64,000 bases of DNA from Paramecium pentaurelia (lineage: Eukaryota > Ciliophora > Oligohymenophorea > Peniculida > Parameciidae). A program made the position numbers and the translations under genes. The stretch covers positions 299,717 to 363,716 of the forward strand of contig CAJJDO010000026.1 in NCBI GenBank assembly GCA_905183005.1. Reading direction: 5' to 3'. Positions 24,301 through 35,984 of this stretch are shown piece by piece (the stretch's first letter is position 1; each line of letters opens with the position of its first letter). Below the pieces are notes generated by a model. That model worked only from the letters and a program-made list of their open reading frames with translations, was not told the DNA's origin and did no database searches.

Positions 24301-26791
24301 TTTATCTATGATGATGAATAAAAATAGGAATAATAAACAGTTTAAATTGAAGATGTAAAATTAAATGATGATATTAATACTGATGAAGAAACTAATTATT
24401 AAATTGTTGAGGCTAAAGATGATGAACTTGTTGATACTACATTAGAATCTATAGATGATTAATAATAATATTAATTATTATCATCTGATGTTGCTGTTTC
24501 TGTTGAAGATACATCTACTTCAAATGTAGAAAATTAGATTCAAGATGAAATTATATCTTTTGATGAATTCCAAAAAGAACTTGAAGTCTTAGCTAATACT
24601 ATTGGTAATATTAAATAAGAAAATATTGAAAATCAATAATCTAGTGATTTTATTATTGTTAATGACAATAGTTAGATATATGAAGCCCCATATGATGTAT
24701 AAAGTAATGAATTACCACTTGAAAATGAACCTTAAATTTAAGAAGATTAAAAAGAATATTATTAAGGATTTGAAGATGATTAAAATACTTAAATTGAATA
24801 ATCAACAAATTAAGAATAATAATAAACATAAGAAATTGAATAAACATTTGATATTCCAGAATAAGTAGTTGAAGATTAATCATTTTAAAATGAATAAGAA
24901 TAATTAGAAGATGCAACTTAATAAGTAGAAAGTTATGATGATGCTGAACCTCAAGATTAATATTTAACTATTGATAATCTTGTAAAGGATAATTCATCTC
25001 TTGGCTAATCTTATGAATAAGCACCATAATATTATGATGAATCCAATAATGAATAACCAGAATAATATACTTAAGATTAAGTTGAAAGCACTTTAGAATC
25101 TGATTATGATACTTCTGAATAATAATAATAAAATTAGGAGATATAAGAATAATAGTAGAATGATTAATAAGAATAAGATTTTATTGTTATGAAGGCAGAT
25201 TAATTTATGCCATAATTTTAAGATGAATCTTAGTAATAAGAGTAATTATCTGAAAACTAAAAAGAACAAGACATATATTCAGAAACTCCTAAGGATGAAA
25301 ATGAAATAGATATTATAGTAGATGTAGGAAATTTATAAGATGATTAACCTTAATTAAATGAATAAGATTATGATTTTGGAGATAATTTTGAAAAATAATA
25401 AACTACACAAAATTAAGTTTAATAATCATCATAGAAATAATAACCTTAATAATAATAATAACAACCTTAATAATAATTATAATCAGGTTCTATATCTAAT
25501 AAGAAACATAAATAAAAAATTTAACATTCTATTACTATTTCTCATAATCCTTAATAAGGTAATATAAAATAGGCTGACAGATCTATTGAAATATAACATG
25601 AAGATAAATCTATAAAAATTGAACATTAAATTAGTTAAGAAGAATTAAAGAAAGATTTAAAGGAATAATTAAAATAAGAACTTAAAGAAGAATTAAAATA
25701 GGAAATAAAGTAAGAAATCTAAGAATCTCATAATCGAAGAAAATCTTCAAGTCTTGTGATTGAGGATAATGTGAATAAAGATCCAGAACGACCTGCTTAG
25801 AAAGCCATAAATAATTTTAATAATTTATTGAATGATGTTGTAGGTGAGACATTAAAAGAAGAAGATAAAAAACACTATTAAAAATTACCAATAGTTGATG
25901 TTAAGAGAGATACTTTTAATAAAGTAGAACCAAAGATTGAATAAGGAATTGAAGACTTAAAAAAAGCATTAGGATTAAAAGGAGGAGTAGAAGTTGTTGA
26001 TAATGATGGTAAGAAATAAGTTATTAATGTTGATGATCTCAAAAAAGAAAATGAGAAATTGTTGACTCGTCCAGAAAGAGATAATAAAAAGGATAGTCCT
26101 TAATATGAAGAATATTTGAAGAAAGTTACTGAGAAATCTCAAAAAAATAATAATGATGAACTAAATAATTATTAAGAGTAACATAATATTAGAAAATAAG
26201 AAATTTTAGAGAATATAAAGAGGGAATTAGAAATAAAGAAAGGCCACTTTACATTACCAAATGATTCTCCTTAAGGTACTTTTATTAATGTATGATTTAA
26301 AAGAATTATCACCTTATGAATTTGAGAGAGTTTATATGGATTGGGAAAAGAATAAATAGGATATTATTCCAAGTATGCTTTAACATTCAATTGAATAACC
26401 TAGTATTTAAGATATTAATTCAAATTCTGAATAAGTAAAAAAAAGTAGTAGTTTAAATATTTAGAGAAGCGATTTAAATATTTAAAAAAATGATTATTAA
26501 ATTAATAATTTCTAAGAGAATATTTCAACGCCAAATATATAATAGAAATCCACAGAAAGAATCTCAAGAAAAGAAGAAGTAGATAAGGAAGTTTAAGAAT
26601 TACTTTATGGAAACTAAAAGAATAAAAAATAATAATAATCAAAATAATCTTAAAAAGGTATATTAATTTATTATAAATTTAAAGAGTTTAAAGTGGAAGA
26701 TTTGAAATATACAAAGGATGATCCACTTTTAGACTCTACTTATAGTGGATTTGTATAAGTAAAAGCAAATTTAAGAAAGAGATAACATTGA
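21393..26791 (+). CDS. Giant secreted acidic Gln-rich protein with lectin-like head, 1746 aa
   Basis: Six introns (23, 26, 25, 29, 28, 27 nt) leave 1747 codons without a TGA. Signal peptide MVRQCYLFITLLVIVHS. Residues 20-160 look like a beta sandwich: FSKPFQHIPQVAIALLNGHG, the partner strand ALLNGHGDIFAEIHEI and GFTLQMMAS resemble the H-type lectin fold (F..PF...P.V). The next 1100 residues are Asp/Glu/Gln/Asn-rich, with Gln almost always TAA or TAG, and contain some ten copies of an (E/D)(I/V)KL(D/E) element. The C-terminal 350 residues are helical and basic (EELKKDLKEQLKQELKEELK). The signal and composition suggest a secreted or granule/surface matrix protein; no homologue is known to me. 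Confidence 0.8.
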
Positions 26792-26841
26792 TTAATATAA
26801 GTTTATAAATTAACAGATAATAAAATGGAAAGAAAAAAAAA

Positions 26842-27108
26842 TCATTACTTCTTGGGTAAATCCCACTTCTTTCTTTAAGTAACAGGGTAATTATCATTAG
26901 TTATTTCTGGATTTTTTATTTTTTCTTATAAAAATTGTATCAGGTCGAAGTGCTATTCATTTCGTATTTTTGCAAATTCTTCAAGTAAATCATATAAGGA
27001 TATATTTTTGAGTGTTTATGTTACATTTTATTTCTTTTAGCCTCTAGGTTTGGTAATAGAAGAAGGAATTGGAATTCTTCTTCTGCAATGAGGACATTAT
27101 TGATTCAT
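26842..27108 (-). CDS. Small CxxC protein, 88 aa
   Basis: Uninterrupted 89-codon frame starting MNQQCPHCRRRIPIPSSI. The CPHC motif is a half zinc ribbon with no second pair, so metal binding alone is uncertain. The helical middle reads LYDLLEEFAKIRNEQHFDL and the end is Lys-rich. It follows the GFA gene on the same strand after 19 bases. No family recognised. Confidence 0.65.
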
Positions 27109-27127
27109 ATAAGAAAATAAATTAATT

Positions 27128-27528
27128 TCATTGTTTAATTGTTTCTTTAATTGATTATTCAAGTCCTTAAGTCACATATGTCAATTTAACATTAGGTGGT
27201 AATTACACACAATAAATAGTAACAGCAATCATATTAGGATTAAATCTTGGATAAAAAAAGGATTGCACTCCACAAGTTTTACAAAAGTAATGTTTTGCCT
27301 TATATTATAGAATTGAGTAACTGATACTTGTTTGGTATTGAATGTATATAGACTAAGTTCTTCCATACTTGTAAGCAACTTAAATTTGGAATCAAGAATC
27401 AACACATGATGATTTTACTTCATTTTGCAAATTGAACAATGACATCTGATTACTTCCATCTCAAGAGGTCCTGAAAATTGAAATTGCACTTTTTAGCAAT
27501 GACAACTTCCTGAATATTAATATTCCAT
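27128..27528 (-). CDS. GFA / CENP-V domain protein, 123 aa
   Basis: One 29-nt intron with an AAG acceptor. Zinc-ligand pattern of the family: GSCHCQKVQFQF, RCHCSICK and, after the splice, HYFCKTCGVQSFF; the reading is the usual CxC ... CxxC ... CxxCG set. It ends NPNMIAVTIYCVQ and a short helix. Proteins of this family bind zinc; some are annotated as glutathione-dependent formaldehyde-activating enzymes, though for many that activity is doubtful. The start codon lies just 18 bases from the start of the next gene on the other strand. Confidence 0.9.
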
Positions 27529-27546
27529 TTTCTTATTTTATTATAT

Positions 27547-28207
27547 ATGTAATCAGTGAGCTAAATTTCTAAATCTGATCCAACTCGTTATGGTGATTCA
27601 TTTAAACCTACTGCTAAGAAAATGACTCATCGTTTGCTTTCTCATTGTGATAGTGAAATGACTCTTAAGAAAATGGACTTTACTTTAGCTGGGAGTGGTA
27701 AACATATCCCAGATTATAATATAAAATCAACTTAAGTAGAAACAAAGTAAATAGAACCATTCAAAATAAAGGATTTTATACCATAAATAAATCCAACTAT
27801 TAAAGGTGAATTGAGTCGTCTAAATAAGAATAGCTTTTTAGATTTTCTTTTAATTTAAAAAGCTGGAAAAGTAAATATGATTAATTCATTATTGTTAGTC
27901 AGGAGATCAGAAGTTCTTTGATTAATTGATTTAACAATACAACTTTGATCCATTTAAAAAAACTTTAAAGATGCAAGACAATAAATAATAATAAATTCAA
28001 TATCTTCAAAAACGAGATGAAAGAGAAGAATAAATTGCATTACAAGTTAAGCAATTTTATAAACATATGTAACACAAAAGAAGTGGCACAATGAATGATT
28101 AGCCATTAGACCGTATGATCATAGAAAAAAATAATTATTTGATCCAAAAACTACCACGCTTTAGAGCTAAATTAGAGGCTTTGTAAGGAAAAAATGATTA
28201 TATATGA
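27547..28207 (+). CDS. Unknown Lys/Gln-rich protein, 210 aa
   Basis: One 28-nt intron near 27870-27897. It starts MQSVSQISKSDPTRYGDSF, with LKKMDFTLAGSGKHIPDYN next, then a helical half beginning SGDQKFFDQLIQQYNFDPF that continues as charged coil (QIQYLQKRDEREEQIALQ). No domain recognised. Its TGA at 28205-28207 directly abuts the stop of the convergent gene. Confidence 0.7.
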
Positions 28208-28627
28208 TCAAATTATAGTAGAAGTAGTGTACTTATGAGTTGGGATGTAACCATGGTTTCGACGAATAATTTTTTCGATTTCAAATATTACATGTATATC
28301 AGTGTTTCGAACCTTAGGTTTTGTATGATGGGGTTTCATTTTGATTAATGAGAGTTATGGCAAAAAATGTTTCTCATTTGGAGATTCCTTAATCTTTATG
28401 AATTTGTTGATATATTGTTATTTCACTACTTGTCTTGGTGATAAACTATTCAATTTTAACTTAGGTAATTCACTTTTCTTTGCTGTTAATATCTAATGTA
28501 TTGTTTGATGAGTTTCTTTTATTTCTGTCTTTTCTTTATGTAATGGTACTGTCATTTAACTATGATATCGTGAACGAGGTCTATAATCATCACTGCCCCA
28601 AGGACCTAAGTCTTCATCATAATACAT
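28208..28627 (-). CDS. Unknown basic protein, 139 aa
   Basis: Uninterrupted 140-codon frame from MYYDEDLGPWGSDDYRPRSR to TGA. It is rich in Lys, His and Pro (SELPKLKLNSLSPRQ, MKPHHTKPKVR). No membrane segment and no family recognised. It overlaps none of its neighbour but there is not one base between the two stop codons. Confidence 0.65.
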
Positions 28628-29266
28628 TTAATTATCAAATTATTAATATTTATACATGAAAATTTTATTTATTTCTTTTGTCAATATTTTGACTATTTTT
28701 ATCATATAATTTAATAGAAACTAATAAAAGAATTAATATTAACTTCATTTTAGATGGAAATAATATTAATTATTGAATGAATAAATATTATTATATAATA
28801 GAAATTTAATAGATTGAAACAATATTTAATATTTACATAATATCCTTTATTTAAGATTCTTATTAGTATTATTTAATTAAAAAAAGTCAAATTTATTTAT
28901 TCTTTTCTTATTCATAATAAATTTATTTATTATTTTAATTCTACGAAATCTTTGTATAAATATCAATTTTAAGAATTAAGTATATATAATATATAAATCT
29001 AATAGAATGAAATAAATTCCATTTGATTTATTTCTATTAAATTTATAAATTTTCTAATTTTGAAATATTTTTTAGATATAATCAATTTTGATTTTGTTAA
29101 ATAATATGAATATCATAATAATTTTTATAGATTATTAATATATAGAGTTAATAATATATATTTATAAATAGAAATTTTGGTATAGTTAGTGAAATCTCTC
29201 AATTTACATTATTTTAAAATATTTACATAAATTTAATATTTATATAACAGCAATATATTTTGAATA
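28628..29266. other. Gene-free divergent spacer
   Basis: About 640 bases, extremely AT-rich. No frame longer than about 40 codons, no repeat or RNA gene that I can support. Confidence 0.55.
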
Positions 29267-30764
29267 ATGATAAGTTTAGATGAGATGGAGTCACTTGCTA
29301 ATTCATTTCGCAAAAAACCAAAGAAAAATTCATCTTTGTAAATACAAACAGATGAAACAATGGCAATGTTAGAAATATTAGAATCAGATATGAATAAATT
29401 TAGAATTGAAAATTTAAGGCTTTAACAATAGATAAAATAATTATAAGAGAGTTTAGTTCATTGTTCTGTCAATGTTACCAATACATCTTCTAAATTTATG
29501 TTGCCTAGTGAATTTAAATTAAAATATGAAAATATGGTCAAAGAAACACTTCCATCAGCATTTGGTTTTCTTTTTGATTAACCAAAAGTGCTAGTTTAAG
29601 TTGTTTAATAGAGTTGTCTCTTTTTAGAATAAATAATTAGAGAAGAACTAAATAATAAGACTTCACAAGTTGCTTCAATATTAGGAATAAATTGTTAAGG
29701 ATTATTCAGTCTTTTATAAAAATTATATCAAGATAATTTCTAAAGTGTTTTGGGATTCAATGAAACAACAATAAATAAATTAAAATCACATTTGAAATTG
29801 AATATCAAAAACATAGATGAATTTATAGAGGAAGACAATGATGATTTGATTGAATGGATGAAATAATATTGGCTATTATTATCATATATAATTCTTAGTG
29901 ATTAAGAGATTAATATAGGTTTTAGTAGAGTGATCTATGAAATAGTATCATATCAAAAGAATGAATATTATTGTGTAGATGGTTTTGGTAAAGAAGGAGC
30001 TAAAAGTTTGGTGATTCTCCCACCTATTATGAGAAAAAATCAATCATTTAATGGTGTCAAGCATGCTGTATTAATATTACCTAGTAATTTTGATTGTTCA
30101 ATATTTAATTAAGATAATAATCTATAAGATACTATTTAAGAATTGAAATCTTATAATTCACCTAAATAATTAACTATTCCTTAAGAAATAAAGGTTATTG
30201 AGGAAACTAAGAGAAGTAGTTTATAATATAGTGCAAGAGAGAACACCTTTTAAAGTCAGGGATCAGAAAAATTTGATACTTTTGAGGAATGCAGAATTAA
30301 ACCATAACAAAAATAACCATTAAAATCAATGAAGGAAACTCTTAATAAATTAAATTAATATAATAATAGTAGTAATAATTAATCATTTAAAGAGATTTCT
30401 AAATTACTTAAATAAGATTCTAAAGACAATAAAAGATTTAGGTAAATTATTACTCATATTTAGTTAGTTAAACTATATTTAAAATAAGATTAGCGATAAT
30501 AATTGGAGTAGAATTCTAGCTAATAAAAGAAATAAAGAGAATAATTAACATCTCAATCAATCTTAATAATAAACACCTTAATTAACAATATAATAATTTA
30601 TAAAGAAGATTAAGATAGATTTCTCTCGTCCTTTGAAAAGTCGTCATGAAGAATCAAAATTCATTAAATCACAATAAGATAGTTTCAGATAGAGAGCTTA
30701 GTCGAATGATGGAAAATTTGTTAAATATTATAATGATTCCTTTAATTAGAAATTTAATAATTGA
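29267..30764 (+). CDS. Unknown protein with helical core and disordered tail, 491 aa
   Basis: One 22-nt intron near 30440-30461. Residues 1-75 are a short coiled coil. Residues 85-285 form a structured domain: FGFLFDQPKVLVQVVQQSC, SILGINCQGLFSLLQKLY, DDLIEWMKQYWLLLSYIIL, then beta strands YEIVSYQKNEYYCVDGFG and VKHAVLILPSN. The rest is Gln/Lys/Ser-rich. I do not recognise the domain. Confidence 0.7.
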
Positions 30765-30795
30765 TTTACTATTATAAATTAATTATAACAGCTAA

Positions 30796-31018
30796 ATGAA
30801 TAGACCCAATAGTCAAACTAATGAGTACTTTAATTTAATTGAAAAATGCATATGTACAATGTGTCTTTCTATCTTTAGAAATTCCAAAGGATGATAGACT
30901 CTATCTTAGATAATGTGCATATTAAAACAATCCAGACATTATATCAATCATATTTTAATATAAAAAGAATAATGGTATAAATTTCTAATCTATAGAGATT
31001 AAAGAAGATTGTATATGA
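30796..31018 (+). CDS. Small unknown protein, 65 aa, tentative
   Basis: A 25-nt intron turns two short frames into 66 codons: MNRPNSQTNEYFNLIEKC, then IPKDDRLYLRQCAYQNN and a closing IEIKEDCI. Its TGA overlaps the ATG of the EF-hand gene as ATGA (31015-31018). No splice that I tested joins it in frame to the next gene. Amino-acid use looks coding, but it may be an upstream reading frame of the EF-hand transcript. Confidence 0.4.
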
Positions 31019-32031
31019 ATTTACGCAAATTTTTATAACAAAATAAATAGAATCGTATTCTCTAAAAGAAATAATAGTAATAATCTAAAGAAAATTTGAG
31101 AAATACATCTCCTTAAGCAAAAAGCAAATAATAGTCTAGATAAAATAGTATCAGAAATAACAATCCAAGATCATTGAGCAAATAATTATAATGTATTCAT
31201 CCATCTGATAAATAATAACATTTGATAATGTATATTAAAATTAAGAAATTAGGACTACTCCACATAAATAATAATAAGATAGATTATCTTAAAATTAAAA
31301 ATTCCACACTAATAGTGGAGGAGGATTCTTTCAAGAAGTTTAAAAGTTTGATGAAACCATAAAGAAATCATAAAATTAAAAAAAGTGGACTGAAGAAGAA
31401 ATTGTAAGGAAATATGCTGATCTGTTCACTGCACCTGATTTTCTTAAAAAACATAGAGCAATATCTTAAGACACAGATCCAGATAGTAAAGATTTTAATT
31501 TTGCAATTACTTGTCAGAGTTTCATTTGTTAACCTAAATATTATGCTATGTAAAAATTTAGTGCAGAATAAATATTTGGATTTATTTTTACTGAAGCTTC
31601 GTTAGATAAAATAAGCAAGACTTTCTTTTAATATAAAATGGTAGCATTTTACAATGAAATCGATGCTGAAATACCAGATCTACAAGAAATGTTTATTTTT
31701 ATAGATAAAAAAAATGATGGTTTTATTGATGTTAATGAAATGGGATAATTTTTAGATTTTGTCTGTTAAAAAGAGAATAGAACAAATTTCATGAAATTAG
31801 ATTCAAATAATTAAGGATATTTTACAGAACACTAAATGCTTTAATAAACAAGAGATAGATAATTAACAAGAAAGTAAATAATTTAAGATTATCCAAATAG
31901 CTATTTTTAAGAATATGATATTGAATAGACAGGAAAGATTACTTATTGGGAATATTAATTAAGGTATTTATTTTTAATTTAAAAGAAAAACTACGTAACT
32001 TGGATAAAATTTAAATAAATTATTAAAATGA
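31015..32031 (+). CDS. EF-hand calcium-binding protein, 323 aa
   Basis: Two introns (23 and 22 nt). The first 110 residues are Gln/Ser/Asn-rich. From about residue 190 come EF-hand loops: DKKNDGFIDVNE with all 12 ligand positions acceptable, then LDSNNQGYFTEH and YDIEQTGKITYWEY, which are less canonical (a Gln or Glu replaces early ligands). A helical TEEEIVRKYADLF segment lies before. The last 12 residues after the final splice are basic. It probably binds calcium at one site at least; the target is unknown. Confidence 0.8.
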
Positions 32032-32072
32032 AATTATATAATATTAATTTTTCCGCAATTTTTTATATTTAA

Positions 32073-32572
32073 ATGTGTTTGGAAGAAGTATAGGATGATA
32101 AGGGATTGGAGAAATTTTTAAAAATGGCTACTAAATAGTAAGTCAATCTAATAAATCTAGCTATGAAACTAAATATGGAACCCCATAAAAAAATTTGAGG
32201 GAAAAGGCTATGACTTTATGGCTTGATTTACCATCTTTTAAAGACAAAATGATAGTAATGGAATTTATGTAAAGGAAAATCAATAGAATTGAATCTTCAT
32301 AAACTAAAATCACTTAGTTTTTTAAATCTCACTCAAAACCATCAGCAACTAAAATTTAGAAATAAATTGATATAGGAGATGATTAAGAAATTACAGGTCC
32401 TTTAATAGGTGATAACACTCCTTTGAAAAGAGATAGATCTCCATATAGCAAATTTTATGAAGAAACCTATTGGAAACTAAAATTAGAGTACGAATTCTTG
32501 AATTAGAAAGAGATCAGATAAATGGTTAAAAAATAATGGGAAAGTAATAGAAAAATAATTTAAAATATTTGA
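32073..32572 (+). CDS. Small protein with a PCNA-binding PIP box, 158 aa
   Basis: One 23-nt intron. The N-terminal domain of 75 residues is helical (GLEKFLKMATKYYETKYGTP, then AMTLWLDLPSFKDKMIVM). At 32300-32323 stands QTKITQFF, a textbook PIP box (QxxIxxFF) followed by basic Lys-Ser-His. The C terminus is a charged helix (FYEETYWKLKLEYEFLNQK). A PIP box recruits DNA replication or repair factors to PCNA; which process is open, as the rest matches nothing I know. Confidence 0.75.
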
Positions 32573-32676
32573 TTTATTTAGTTATGCATTACTTAAAAAG
32601 TAAAATCTTTATTTTTTCTATTTTACTAACATATATATATATATTAATAATATAATTTATTATAAAAATCGTTAAG

Positions 32677-34905
32677 ATGTTAAAGAGAAACTCCCATCGT
32701 TAATCAGACAATTAGTTAAGATATTCTTCATTGACTAAAAATGATGAATCAGAGTTTAATCTAGGAAAATTTCGAGAGAGTGTCTATTCAAAGATGTAGC
32801 AATTAGGCAATCAAGAATAATAGTCTTATGTAAAGGGTACTGTTTCAAAAACTGTTAAATCCTCTTAAGTTTAAGAAATGAGAGGAAGGTATAAGAAAAG
32901 ATTAAGTTTAGTATTCCATCATTTGAAGACATTTTTAAAAAGATGTCCTCATATAAAGACAATTCATATAATATATTGAAACATGATGGATCTTTAAGGT
33001 CTAGTATTTAATGTAAAATTGAACAATTTGCTGAACCACCATAGAGTAGATTATCCTAAAGATCAGTTGGAATGACTTTACACATTTCAAATAGATTTGC
33101 CTCTCAAACTAAATTGGATACTAAATAGCAATCAATAGGGAGATACACTTCAAGTTTTATAGAAAAGCCTGTCATTTCTTAACCGCTGAAAACAAGTCTA
33201 ATTGATAAATTGCCATTAAAAGAACTCTCTGATATAAGAAATAGAATTGAAGGGAGTACATAGAGTGAAGTATAATAGTTGTCTAAGAATTATGTGTCTG
33301 AATTGGTGAAATTGGCACAAATCATAAATAAATAAGTGAGAAGATGCAAATTATGATATTATTAATATGTTATAATCTCATGATAATGGAACCACAAATC
33401 AAGAGTATAAAAGAGTAGTAGAGAAATGCTCAAGGTATTTGAATGAAAGATCTAAATTAAAACATCAATCTAATGATAAGTTATGTGCAGCAGTTCGTAA
33501 GATTTATCTGAATCCTCTCCTTCCTTTATTATAATCTGATCATGAATAATCTACTTATCGAATGAGAAGACGGTAATCTTCCTTATTAAAAAATCAATAT
33601 TTGCATTTTAAGCAAGAATCTATTGAAAAAATAAATGGTAACATCTAATAATAAATTGTGAATTAAAATTCAAACTCAGTACCAAAAAAACAATAACATT
33701 AATCACAAGCCAATCTTGAAACATCACAATAATAAAATTTTTTTATTGGTTTATATAAAAATTAGAGGATTGAAAATTAGAGCAAAAATATCACTATTAA
33801 AGATTTAGTATAATTTCACAAATATTCATCAGGATAATAATAAAATATAACTCATTTGCCTTAATTGTAATAACCATCAAATGAAATTAATTTAAGTAAA
33901 TATTTTGTGAGAAAAGCAAAACCTAAAAAGATTTCTTTTGATGATATCTCTTTTACTAATAAATATGAAAAAGAAAGAGGAAACAATATAGTGAGGATTG
34001 ATAAAATGTAAGTAGATGAATTTTCAGAAAAAGTAATAGAATATCTCTTAATGTAAGATATAATGAGATTATTCTTTCAAAATTCTAGTGTTATATAATT
34101 GAAAGCAATTATGCTTGAACTTTTTAAAGGAGTTTATTATGAATTTTCACTAAATTTTGAACAAATTATAGCATTTTTTACAACATAACAAATAACATAT
34201 TTGGAAATATTTTATATTAAGTATTCAATCTCTTAAGTCTTGTTAAATGCCAATTACAATTTTAATTTTATAGAAAGAGCTCTCAATTAATTTGAGGAAT
34301 ATCGTTATCTATTATAAAAGCCAATTCCTTTTATTATTAAATTATTTGATAATACTTTTTATTCCAATGTTGTAAAGGGAGTTATGATGAAATTATTAAA
34401 AAGTCCAGCTTACAATAAGTTTTTGACTATTTAAAAGTTTGAAAGTGAATAATTTATAAATTCAGTTAAGAATGGATTATTTCCTTATTTAGTTGGGGAA
34501 TATGTAGGATTGCCTCTGCATGCTAGAATTAATGATGTCAAAGCTGAATTATTCAAATAATCAATATTATAGCCTTATATTAATTAAGTTCTTGTTATTC
34601 AAGTAAGGAATCTATTGAATGAATATTATCTTGATGAATTATATATCAAAGAAGTGTAAAGGAGATTACAATTTCCAAAAGAAGGATAAGATATTTCAGA
34701 AGAAACAAATTTTCCTCTTTATTATATTAAATCCTATATACAATGTAAGAATACTCTTATACCATCATATGATATCAAGGCAATGATAAATATAATAAAT
34801 ATTAATCCAATATAGATGGATTAAGATTAAAATTTATTTGAAGATAATATCAAATTTTTGGAGTAATTTGAGCAAATGACAGAAGAATTGTAATTATTTA
34901 AATGA
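32677..34905 (+). CDS. Unknown protein of about 735 aa with an apparent +1 frameshift
   Basis: One 23-nt intron near 32892. The first frame runs to TGA at 33354-33356; from 33343 the frame one base further stays open to TGA at 34903-34905. The two frames read as one protein: Ser/Arg-rich N-terminal third, then a Gln/Lys middle, then a structured C-terminal 320 residues (SGVIQLKAIMLELFKGVYY-like helices, LFPYLVGEYVGLPLHARIND). No GT...AG pair of 18-35 nt resolves the shift. A one-base insertion, a true mutation or a sequencing error are possible. No family recognised. Confidence 0.6.
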
Positions 34906-34908
34906 TAA

Positions 34909-35460
34909 TCAATTTATAATTTCTTTTTAATATTATTCTAAAGTTTTGATAAACTTCTTATATTAAGTATTATCTAAATTAGAGATACCTTCATAATTGA
35001 ATCCGCATCGTAGAGCTACATTAGCACTTTTGATATTTTCTACTTGACAATGTATAATCAGAAGATCTAATCCAAGAACTTCAAAGGCATGTTTTTAGAG
35101 TTGTTAACAAGCTCTTGTAACAATTCCTTTTCCTTAAAATTATTCATCTATCCAATAGAAAATCTTTATTGAATAAATATAATATACTTCAGCTTAACAT
35201 GTGAAATTCTCAATACAGAAAGAATGTAATCCAATTTAACCACAAGGTTTATCTTCATGACATATGGTAAATCTTTTGAGTTCAATATTTTAGAAATCAC
35301 CATAGATTCTGAGAAGATAGAGAAAATAATCATTTGTATTTTTTATATTAGGATAGCCTTCTCCAAAGCTTTCTAAATAGGCTTCGTTTTTTTGAATCAT
35401 TTTGTAATCTAAAGGTATTCTGTTTTCAGTTAATGGCACAAGAGTTGTTGATGCCTTCAT
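34909..35460 (-). CDS. GNAT-family N-acetyltransferase (RimJ/RimL type), 175 aa
   Basis: One 24-nt intron at 35164-35187. Motif order of the RimJ/L group: VPLTENRIPLDYKM, FTICHEDKPCGQIGLHSF, then after the splice IFYWIDEQFQGKGIVTRAC with the acetyl-CoA loop (QGKGI) and a C-terminal LIIHCQVENIKSANVALRCGF, with the typical Asn and the GF near the end. It would transfer acetyl to an N terminus or amine; the substrate is unknown. The stop lies 3 bases from the stop of the convergent neighbour. Confidence 0.88.
35164..35187 (-). other. 24-nt intron, multiple of three, stop-free, AAG acceptor
   Basis: Reads GTATATTAT...AATAAAG on the minus strand. Retention would insert eight residues between CQAE and IFYWIDEQF; the family shows a direct junction here, so splicing is the likelier reading. 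Confidence 0.6.
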
Positions 35461-35546
35461 TTAAATTAGTTTAAAAAAACTATGTGAAAGATTAATAATA
35501 AATAAAGGTTAAGTTTAATTTATAATTAAAAAGTAGTTAAAATTGA

Positions 35547-35828
35547 ATGGCAAGTGAAAGAATTCATAAGTATGAGGAATCAAAAGGTGCAATATAATAA
35601 ATTGATTAAGTAGATTTTATTTAGAAATGCAAACAAAAGAATTGTTTTTCGAATAGTTATGGGAGTCCATTTTGTTTAGTTAAAAAATTTAATGATCATA
35701 ATATTTTGAAGGAGAGTTATAATAAGATGAATGTACGTGGAGATGATAAATGTAGTTTAAATGATCGTCTTTAGAAATATAGATCTTAAGCTTAGATGAC
35801 ATTAGATAAATTGGAGACTGGTGAATGA
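35547..35828 (+). CDS. Small unknown protein, or first exon of the kinase gene, 93 aa
   Basis: MASERIHKYEESKGAIQQID starts a 94-codon frame ending in TGA at 35826. It holds KCKQKNCFSNSYGSPFC, with four Cys, and a helical end DRLQKYRSQAQMTLDKLETG. If a 25-nt stretch starting GTGAATGATATA is an intron, the frame continues (RLQILEAIINTIDVIEM) and a further 38-nt intron could fuse it to the kinase gene at the HRIQQLNPDSQ segment. Both readings keep the frame; I list it separately because the second intron would be unusually long. Confidence 0.45.
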
Positions 35829-35984
35829 TATATAATTAATTTTAGGTAGATTACAAATATTAGAAGCAATTATTAATACGATAGATGTAATAGAAATGTT
35901 AAGAAGAGGAAGAGTAAATGTAGAATAGAATTTAAGTGCGAATGAAGAAAGCTTAACAATAGTGATTATTTATTATATATTTTA

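Noticed and set aside
22500..25500. Runs of TAA/TAATAA as simple-sequence DNA
   Set aside because: In this code they are glutamine tracts within an open frame, not non-coding microsatellites.
24602..25567. Small open frames under the standard code inside the giant acidic gene, on both strands
   Set aside because: They are out of phase with the 1747-codon ciliate frame and consist of Lys/Asn/Ile runs produced by its Gln/Glu codons.
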